Below, piece by piece: positions 1 to 4,406 of a stretch of DNA of 5,123 bases. The notes under the pieces are model-generated. The model made no database searches and was not told the origin of the DNA. It saw nothing but the letters and a program-made list of their open reading frames with translations. Made by a program: the position numbers and the translations under genes. Every line of letters begins with the position of its first letter. Position 1 is the stretch's first letter. The DNA comes from Phycisphaeraceae bacterium (GTDB lineage: Bacteria > Planctomycetota > Phycisphaerae > Phycisphaerales > Phycisphaeraceae): contig SKPT01000348.1 of assembly GCA_007119405.1 (NCBI GenBank), positions 1-5,123 of the forward strand. Direction: 5' to 3'.

Positions 1-2
1 AG

Positions 3-233
3 CAGATTCCGCTCAGCGCCGACGTGCGCGCCGCGTTGTGCGGTGAGGCGAGCGTCCTGCGTCCGCTGAACCTGTTGATCCGGGTCTGTGAGCGTGGCCA
101 ATTCGCGCTTGTGCAGCGTACGGCCGAGCAACTGGGCGTGGAGCCGGCCGTCGTCGCGGAGGCGTATGAGGCGGCGATGACGTGGGCGGACGAGCTCGCC
201 GAGCAGGCGTCCCGGTCCGAGGCGGCGGCGTGA
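3..233 (+). CDS. C-terminal end of an EAL-HDOD-type signalling protein (5' truncated by window)
   Basis: Only the last 76 codons are present; the reading frame is open from the window edge and ends at TGA 231-233. The tail begins QIPLSADVRAALCGEASVLR, then has a helix containing RVCERGQFALVQ, and ends with a stretch containing YEAAMTWADELAEQA. From family knowledge, this layout matches the extreme C-terminus of YuxH-like proteins that join a cyclic-di-GMP phosphodiesterase-type EAL domain to an HDOD domain: 'LPLS..VR.ALLG..GPL..LL.LV...ERGDW', then 'Y..AL.WADEL'. Such proteins are cytoplasmic and act in cyclic-di-GMP or stress signalling. Neither the EAL nor the HDOD catalytic or core residues lie in the window, so activity cannot be judged. 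An HDOD-only protein is the main alternative. The next intact gene on the same strand is more than 550 bp away, so no operon link is visible. Confidence 0.6.
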   Translation, partial: QIPLSADVRAALCGEASVLRPLNLLIRVCERGQFALVQRTAEQLGVEPAVVAEAYEAAMTWADELAEQASRSEAAA

Positions 234-268
234 CGGTGGGGGCGTGACGGGGGGCCTGACGGCGGGGG
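231..268 (+). repeat. G-rich stretch with three spaced TGACGG copies
   Basis: TGACGG occurs at 231, 245 and 257, and runs of five, six and five G follow at 238-242, 249-254 and 264-268. The first copy overlaps the stop codon of the upstream gene. The stretch could form a G-quadruplex in the coding-strand DNA or in the transcript end, but only three long G runs are present, with a nearby GG as a possible fourth, so this is weak. It does not have the hairpin and U-tract of an intrinsic terminator. Confidence 0.4.
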
Positions 269-377
269 CGACCTGCACGCCGAGCCGGTGGGGTTGTTCT
301 GCGTTTCGCTGTCCCGGTGTCCTGGTCAGGCCGTCATGGCAGCCGCAATCGCACTTCAGGGTCCCCGGTCACGTTGA

Positions 378-680
378 AGCTCGCGCCGGCCGGTGCTCGG
401 CGTTGAGAAGGCGATAGCACGGTTCACAGCCGTAGAACTCGATCAAGCCGTCGCGGCCGAGCTGGAGGATCTGCATCGCATGCGGGGCGACGTGGTGACG
501 ATCATCAAGGTCGTGCGCAGCCGGTGAGCCCCTGACCGGCGACGGTGAGGTGCACCTGACGGTCACGGTGAGGTGGGGTTCGAGCCGCTGGCGGCGTCCG
601 GGCGGTACCGCTTCCACCTGCCCGGCTTGCCGGCGGATCGACCGGGGCGGCTGGAGATTCGCCTTGACGCTCGGGCGTAG
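378..680 (+). pseudogene. Possible frameshifted gene remnant, product unknown
   Basis: Two plus-strand segments in the same frame look coding but are separated by stops at 525-527 and 546-548. The first, 378-524, reads SSRRPVLGVEKAIARF and ends DVVTIIKVVRSR. For codons 411-524 my hand count of GC by codon position is about 74, 39 and 76 percent, with about 70 percent purines at the first position, which is typical of coding DNA at this GC level. The second, 549-680, reads GEVGFEPLAASGRYRF, then HLPGLPADRPGRLEIR, and ends at TAG 678-680 like a natural C-terminus. Between them the neighbouring frame (499 to about 569) reads GEPLTGDGEVHLTVTV. One frame change forward and one back would join the three. 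A decayed gene, a sequencing error or chance are all possible. I do not recognise the product. A GTG at 393 could start a 44-residue ORF for the first segment, but it has no Shine-Dalgarno. Confidence 0.28.
542..575 (+). repeat. 11-bp direct repeat spanning the frame change
   Basis: ACGGTGAGGTG is present at 542-552 and again at 565-575, an offset of 23 bp. The first copy reads as DGEV in the frame used to its left, and the second reads as HGEV in the frame used to its right. Because 23 is not a multiple of three, removing one repeat unit would join the two coding-like frames. The sequence beyond the 11 bp differs between the copies, so this is not a clean tandem duplication. Confidence 0.6.
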
Positions 681-795
681 CGCCGGCAGTGTGGGCCCGG
701 CGCGTGGACAACGCCGGCGATTCCGCCCATGATGGACCGCAACGCCACCGCGCAGGCTGACCTTACACCCCGCACACCCTCGGAGCTTCTGAATC

Positions 796-2178
796 GTGCC
801 TACGCAGCAACCCAAAGTCGTCATCCTCGGGGCCGGCAGCCTCTTCTTCGGCCGCAAGGCCATCTGGCAAATGGTCCACAGCCCCCACCTGAACCGGGGC
901 ACGCTGGGCCTGGTCGACACTGACGCCGAGCGTCTGATGAAGATGGAAAAGCTCGCCCGGATGGTCGCCGAGCACCACGGGGTGGGCCTGACCATCGAGG
1001 CCTCGACCGAGCGCACCGACGTGCTCGACGACGCCGACTTCGTCGTGCTGAGCTTCGCCGACCGCAACGCCCACTTCCGCGGCATCGACTGCCAGCTCAG
1101 CGCCAAGTATGGCATCCGCATGTGCTCGGGCGACACGATCGGCCCCGGGGGGGTGATGCGCACCGCGCGCGAGTTCCCCGAGATCATCGCCGCCTGCCGC
1201 GACATCGAGAAGCAAGCCCCCAACGCGTGGGTCATCAACTACATCAACCCCACCGCGGTGCACGGCATCGGCCTGCGGCGGTACTTCCCGGAGCTCAGGA
1301 GCTTCGCCCTGTGCGATGCCCAGTGGCACCTGCGCCGGGCCTACGCGGGTCTGGCGGGCGTGCCCGACGACGAGAAGTTCGTGCTGCTCACGGCCGGGCC
1401 GAACCATTTCACCTGGGTCATCAAGGCCCGGTACGATGGCCGGGACGTGCTGCCGGACATCGTCGACGCCATCCGCCGCAGCGCTGAGGCGGATGCGAAC
1501 AGGCAGGCCCAGGGTGCCGCGACGCAGGCCAAGGGTTACCAGAACAACGCCATCGCCATCGAGCTCTATGAGGGGCTGGGCGCCCTGCCGACGGTCCTTG
1601 GGCACACGAAGGAGTACGTCCGGTACTACCAGGGGCTGGGCAAGGCCGGCCGGGACCGCCACGATTCGCTCAAGCTCTTCGAGGTGCCCGATCGCATCGC
1701 CTGGACCGAAGCCGTCTGGCAGCGCGTGGACGCGTACATCGCCGGCCAGGCTCCGATCGGCGAGTTCGACACCGAGTTCGGACCGGACCCGGCGACGGAC
1801 GTGATCGAAAACATGTGGGCGGGCCTGGGCAAGCGGATGTTCATCAACACCAGCAACGACGGCGCGGTGCCCAACATGCCCGACGACGCGTTTCTGGAGC
1901 TGTATTGCGACCTGTCGATGGACGGGCCCCGGCCCGTGGCGCACGGTCCGCTGCCGGTGGGCATCCGCGGCATGTGCCAGCTCGTGCTGGACACGCACGA
2001 GCTGACGGCCGAGGCGGTGTACGAGGGCCGGCGCGACCTGCTGCGCCGGGCGCTGCTGGTCGATCCGCTGACCAACTCCATCGGCGACGCGGACGCGCTG
2101 CTGGAGGAGCTGCTCGAGGCCGAGGCCGACGCCCTGCCGGAGCATCGTTTTGGCGGCGCGACGGGCGCGGGCGTGTGA
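796..2178 (+). CDS. GH4-like NAD-dependent glycosidase (alpha-galactosidase/alpha-glucosidase group)
   Basis: A complete 460-residue protein, normal for glycoside hydrolase family 4. GH4 enzymes act in the cytoplasm, using NAD and usually a divalent metal to cleave glycosides by transient oxidation at C3 followed by elimination. Visible features: Rossmann motif GAGSLFFG (residues 12-19) after a hydrophobic strand; acidic residue at the end of strand 2 (LVD, D41); GDTIGPGG (112-119); NYINP (148-152); Cys173 in ALCDAQ; His204 in GPNHFTW. Cys173 and His204 occupy the family's metal-ligand positions. HTKEYVRYY (270-278) resembles the HxSEYxPYY stretch of the alpha-galactosidase/alpha-glucosidase/glucuronidase branch, and VPNMPDD (358-364) the conserved C-terminal VPNLP motif. 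The start is GTG: an in-frame TGA at 790-792 excludes anything upstream, and GGAG at 782-785 lies 10 bp ahead. The substrate cannot be read from sequence. The gene stands alone and converges with the UROD-like gene. Confidence 0.9.
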   Translation: MPTQQPKVVILGAGSLFFGRKAIWQMVHSPHLNRGTLGLVDTDAERLMKMEKLARMVAEHHGVGLTIEASTERTDVLDDADFVVLSFADRNAHFRGIDCQLSAKYGIRMCSGDTIGPGGVMRTAREFPEIIAACRDIEKQAPNAWVINYINPTAVHGIGLRRYFPELRSFALCDAQWHLRRAYAGLAGVPDDEKFVLLTAGPNHFTWVIKARYDGRDVLPDIVDAIRRSAEADANRQAQGAATQAKGYQNNAIAIELYEGLGALPTVLGHTKEYVRYYQGLGKAGRDRHDSLKLFEVPDRIAWTEAVWQRVDAYIAGQAPIGEFDTEFGPDPATDVIENMWAGLGKRMFINTSNDGAVPNMPDDAFLELYCDLSMDGPRPVAHGPLPVGIRGMCQLVLDTHELTAEAVYEGRRDLLRRALLVDPLTNSIGDADALLEELLEAEADALPEHRFGGATGAGV

Positions 2179-2236
2179 GGCACACGGAAACGGGCCGGCA
2201 GGGTTTGATGCGGATCCGGTCAAGCGTCTGGGGGTG

Positions 2237-2267
2237 GGCTGCCACGTGTTGACGGGAAGCGGCAGCC
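2237..2267. repeat. 7-bp inverted repeat downstream of the GH4 gene
   Basis: GGCTGCC (2237-2243) and GGCAGCC (2261-2267) are exact inverted copies separated by 17 bases. The site is about 60 bp after the GH4 stop, between two convergent genes. There is no T-run on either side and the loop is long, so it is a poor intrinsic terminator. It could act as a mild 3'-end structure or be chance. Confidence 0.3.
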
Positions 2268-2289
2268 GTGGACGCGGAATGACGCGTGC

Positions 2290-2448
2290 CGGGGCGACGC
2301 GGCCCTGGTTGACGGCGTCGCCCTGGATGGCTCCGCCCGTGCCGCTGAGGGTGCCGGTGCTCCAGATGTGGACAGTTTCGTTTTCGTCAACCTTGACGAC
2401 GCCATCGTTCGCGACGCGCAGGGCGGCGTCGCCGCCGAGGTCGTGGGC
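2290..2448 (-). pseudogene. Fragment of a repeat-type exported protein (autotransporter / PEP-CTERM-like passenger repeat)
   Basis: Read on the minus strand, this stretch encodes about 53 residues including DLGGDAALRVANDGVVKVDE, then STGTLSGTGGAIQGD and AVNQGRVAPA. From family knowledge, 'G.L.GTG.I.GDV.N.G.VAPG' is a hallmark of the beta-helical repeats in large secreted or autotransporter-like proteins, often with PEP-CTERM signals in planctomycetes. In intact examples the VAPG is followed by a 'NSPG.L.I.G.Y' unit. Here it is followed by VIPRPRLPL, so the similarity stops near 2290. To the left on the minus strand the similarity also fades (MTDSPATTQPP, then CQHRQRRG). No signal peptide, anchor or stop belonging to the fragment is visible. 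It lies directly downstream of the UROD-like gene, in the frame of a GTG overlapping that gene's stop. The plus strand is also open here, so direction rests on the motif. It is most likely a remnant. Confidence 0.4.
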
Positions 2449-2543
2449 GCGCGGCTGGAGGTGGGCGCCGCGGCGCTGGCGATGCTGGCAGGGGGGTTGC
2501 GTGGTGGCGGGCGAGTCGGTCATGGCAGAGGTGTTGACATCAT

Positions 2544-3770
2544 TCACAGGCGATCCACCTGCTCGCGTGCGATCCGGACCCACCGGCCAAGCCGCCAGGG
2601 CTCATGCTGGACGGTGTGCGTGTCCTTGAGAATGATCTCCAGCGGCTGGCCGCGCGCCACGTCGAGCGTGTGGCGGATGTCCGCGGCAATGGCGCGCTCG
2701 TTGAAGCCGACGCACACGGGCACGGGGTCGGCCTTGCGGCTGAAGATGCAGCGGCCGGCGAGCTTCGAGGCCAGCGTCGCCTGGTCGGCCTTGGGGGCGA
2801 CCGAGACGCGCCGCAGCCGCGGCACGTCGCGCATCACCACGTCGATGCGATGCTCCAGGCCCTCGCAGCAGCCGTAGCAGTTGAGCCCGAAGCGATCCAG
2901 CAGCGGTTGCTGGTAGGGCATGATGAACTCGGCGAACATGGCCGGCGAGACGCCCACGGTCTCCTGCGACTCGGCGAAGCCCCAGCGATCGGCGAGCGAC
3001 ACCGGGTCGTTGGCCGCCGGGTCGCCGGCGGGCAGCTCGTCGGTGTAGGCCAGGCCGCCCGAGCCGACGTACTGCCCCTCGGCCGCGGGCGTGAGCAGCC
3101 GCTCGCGCTCGGTGAAGTCCATGAACCGGGCCATGTCGTCGCGAAGGAAGGCCATGAGGCGATGCACGGCCTGGGGCTGGTCGATCATCGCATACATCAG
3201 CGGCTCGATGCCGATGAGGTAGACGAGCGTCTGCGTCAGGCCGACCGTCCACCAGAAGCTGCCCCGCAGGCGCGGCGTGAGCAGGTCGCCGAACATCGCA
3301 TCGGCGCGCTCCAGGTCGCGCTGCGTGGCGTCGCGATCGACGCGAAAGGTGCGCGGCCGAAGCTTGGCGAAGTCGCGGTCGAGGTTCTTGATGGGCGGAT
3401 CCCACACGAAGCTGCCGCGGTTGTCGCCTTCGACGCGGGGGATGTTGACGCCGAAGTCGCTGACCTCGACGCGCCAGTTCAAGTCGAAGTATGGCTCGAC
3501 GGGCTGGTCATCGCCGATTTGCTCGCAGGCGAAGACCCGCCGGCGCAGCGTCAGCTCCCAGCGGCGGAGTTGCGGATCGCGGCAGCGGCAGTCGCGGTCG
3601 CTCACCAGCTCGTCCCATGAGCCTTCCGGGAAGCAGAGGATCATGGGCTGGGCTGGACTCAGGGCGTTGTGAGCCCGCCAGAGTTGGCGGCGTCGAGCCA
3701 TCTCGGGGTCGTCCGCGGCCTGGCGCAGCCGACCCGCCAGGGCGCGAAGGATGTCGCGGTCGCGTGCCAT
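2544..3770 (-). CDS. Uroporphyrinogen decarboxylase-like (URO-D superfamily) protein
   Basis: A complete 408-residue protein of the URO-D/MtaA-like superfamily. The superfamily includes haem-pathway decarboxylases and zinc-dependent corrinoid methyltransferases; this member resembles the diverged branch common in planctomycetes and other environmental bacteria, not HemE. Visible features: an N-terminal helical part starting MARDRDILRALAGRL; PYFDLNWRVEVSDFGV (93-108); FWWTVGLTQTLVYLIG (172-187); YVGSGGLAY (234-242); WGFAESQETVGVSPAMFAEF (263-282); NCYGCCEGLEHRIDV (297-311); LRRVSVAP (319-326); and EIILKDTHT (378-386). YGCCE sits where MtaA-type enzymes carry the HxC zinc ligands, so Cys301 or Cys302 may bind metal. 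The frame stays open upstream to an ATG at 3941, but the ATG at 3770 is preferred: AGGTG lies 6 bases ahead and the upstream part reads as low-complexity non-coding sequence. The substrate is unknown. A weak -10-like TACCAT lies at 3838-3833 with no good -35 box. Confidence 0.88.
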   Translation of the reverse strand: MARDRDILRALAGRLRQAADDPEMARRRQLWRAHNALSPAQPMILCFPEGSWDELVSDRDCRCRDPQLRRWELTLRRRVFACEQIGDDQPVEPYFDLNWRVEVSDFGVNIPRVEGDNRGSFVWDPPIKNLDRDFAKLRPRTFRVDRDATQRDLERADAMFGDLLTPRLRGSFWWTVGLTQTLVYLIGIEPLMYAMIDQPQAVHRLMAFLRDDMARFMDFTERERLLTPAAEGQYVGSGGLAYTDELPAGDPAANDPVSLADRWGFAESQETVGVSPAMFAEFIMPYQQPLLDRFGLNCYGCCEGLEHRIDVVMRDVPRLRRVSVAPKADQATLASKLAGRCIFSRKADPVPVCVGFNERAIAADIRHTLDVARGQPLEIILKDTHTVQHEPWRLGRWVRIAREQVDRL

Positions 3771-4160
3771 GTGCTGCACCTGCCACGCCGTGGGAAAACC
3801 GGGGCCATGCCCGGGGCGCAGATCAACAGACCATGGTATCCTTTGATTGCCGGGCGTGCCATCGCCGTGGCGGTGAGCACAGGCGTTCTGCCGCCACCAC
3901 GAGTTCACCGGAGGGCCATGGCACGCTACTCCAGCCGACAACTACCGTGCCAGGCTGATGTCATGCGGCACTCCGCAGCCGGGCCAGGTTCTCGGCCGCG
4001 TGGCCTGGCGCAGGTGGCTGGCGTGGCCTCGCCGAAGGACGAGTACGCCGCCGGCCAGCGTATGGTCAAACGCGAGATGGCGCGACCCAAACATAAAGCG
4101 AACGGACGTCAGGCGAGGCCGAGAAGTGGCGATGGTTGTGGTGGCGGGGTGATTGGTGGC
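3771..4160. other. Divergent intergenic region with several inverted repeats
   Basis: About 390 bases between the UROD-like start and the rpsB promoter hold no gene I recognise. Exact inverted repeats stand out: GTGGCGG 3868-3874 with CCGCCAC 3891-3897; TGGCACG 3919-3925 with CGTGCCA 3946-3952; TACGC 4044-4048 with GCGTA 4058-4062; and GGCCTCGCC 4025-4033 with GGCGAGGCC 4112-4120. None is followed by a T-run. A plus-strand ATG at 3918 opens a 95-codon frame to TGA 4203-4205, with GGAGG only three bases ahead. Its product (MARYSSRQLPCQADV and on) is unrecognised, basic and overlaps the rpsB promoter, so it is not called as a gene. The region could hold a structured RNA or regulatory sites for the two divergent genes. 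Confidence 0.4.
3777..3781 (-). promoter_or_regulatory. Ribosome binding site of the UROD-like gene
   Basis: The minus strand reads AGGTG here, six bases before the ATG at 3770-3768. It decides the start in favour of the 408-residue form over the 465-residue form that begins at 3941. Confidence 0.55.
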
Positions 4161-4188
4161 TTGCAGGGGCCGTGGCGGGCGATACAAT
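4161..4188 (+). promoter_or_regulatory. Sigma-70-type promoter for rpsB
   Basis: TTGCAG (4161-4166) and TACAAT (4183-4188) are separated by 16 bp. Each matches the housekeeping consensus at four or five of six positions, and ATACAATTA is a clear AT-rich island in a very GC-rich region. The expected transcription start is near A4195, giving a leader of about 210 nt before the rpsB ATG. No other equally good promoter is visible between here and rpsB. Confidence 0.55.
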
Positions 4189-4203
4189 TACGTGACGGTC
4201 GAT

Positions 4204-4252
4204 GAGTTGGCCGGGTGCCAGTGCGCGCACGGCCGGCCGGCTCGTTCTTTTT
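4204..4252 (+). terminator. Intrinsic terminator-like hairpin in the rpsB leader (possible attenuator)
   Basis: GAGTTGGCCGG (4204-4214) pairs with CCGGCCGGCTC (4233-4243) in an 11-bp stem with two G-U pairs. Inside it, GTGC (4215-4218) can pair with GCAC (4227-4230). One base after the stem comes TTCTTTTT (4245-4252), the strongest T-run in this part of the window. That is the architecture of a rho-independent terminator on the plus strand. It lies only about ten bases after the predicted start of the rpsB transcript, so it would end transcription at about 55-60 nt unless prevented. If the predicted promoter is wrong, it could instead close an unrecognised upstream transcript. Confidence 0.55.
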
Positions 4253-4393
4253 CGTTAACCTCGTGGCACGGGCCGACCTGCGTCGGCCGCACCGCCGCGC
4301 CGCCGGCCGCAAGCCCCACGGCTGCCGCCTAGGGCTCGACCCGTTTCCGGGTTGCACGCCGCCGGTCGCGCAATGGGGCCCCACGCCCCGGAC

Positions 4394-4398
4394 AGGAG
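4394..4398 (+). promoter_or_regulatory. Ribosome binding site of rpsB
   Basis: AGGAG eight bases before the ATG at 4407 is a strong Shine-Dalgarno. It fixes the start, which also agrees with the usual N-terminus of S2. Hairpin 4 of the leader ends five bases upstream, close enough to influence ribosome access. Confidence 0.8.
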
Positions 4399-4406
4399 CT
4401 TCTCTC

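Larger units (their letters stand above)
234..795. other. Region without an intact gene between the EAL-HDOD tail and the GH4 gene
   Basis: I find no intact gene with a start, ribosome binding site and recognisable product in these 562 bases. The left part (to about 370) is G-rich and then featureless. The middle (378-680) holds coding-like plus-strand segments described separately as a possible gene remnant. The right part (681-795) leads into the GH4 gene; it carries two GCCGGC palindromes but no convincing -35/-10 pair. TTGACG at 664-669 resembles a -35 box but lacks a matching -10 at 16-18 bp. No tRNA-like cloverleaf was seen by eye. Confidence 0.5.
4195..4406 (+). promoter_or_regulatory. 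Structured 5' leader of rpsB
   Basis: The predicted transcript carries four hairpins before the start codon. Hairpin 1 (4204-4243) is terminator-like and described separately. Hairpin 2 is GGCCGAC (4271-4277) with GTCGGCC (4282-4288) and a CTGC loop. Hairpin 3 is CGACCCG (4337-4343) with CGGGTTG (4348-4354), one G-U pair and a TTTC loop. Hairpin 4 is GGGGC (4375-4379) with GCCCC (4385-4389), ending five bases before the AGGAG ribosome binding site. From family knowledge, rpsB is controlled in several bacteria by S2 binding its own leader. This leader does not match a motif that I can name, so feedback control is an inference. Confidence 0.4.

Noticed and set aside
369..482. Minus-strand reading MQILQLGRDGLIEF, then YGCEPCYRLLN, as a small Cys-containing protein
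   Set aside because: It shares codon boundaries with the plus-strand coding-like segment; first-position purine bias favours the plus strand, and there is no ribosome binding site before the minus-strand ATG.
664..700. Promoter for the GH4 gene with TTGACG as -35
   Set aside because: No -10-like hexamer lies 16-18 bp downstream, and TTGACG is inside the coding-like segment 549-680.
2237..2267. Terminator between the convergent genes
   Set aside because: The 7-bp stem has a 17-base loop and no T-run on either strand.
763..2583. 606-codon open frame on the minus strand
   Set aside because: It is antisense to the GH4 gene with codons in register, so it is a high-GC shadow over most of its length. 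Only the 2290-2448 part shows a recognisable motif and is reported separately.
2604..3620. 338-codon open frame on the plus strand
   Set aside because: Antisense shadow of the UROD-like gene, whose motifs, length and ribosome binding site are convincing; the plus-strand product shows no family signature.
3771..3941. Longer 465-residue form of the UROD-like protein starting at 3941
   Set aside because: The extra 57 residues (MSAGVACHGPPVNSWW and on) do not look like a domain or signal peptide, and the internal ATG at 3770 has a well-placed AGGTG.
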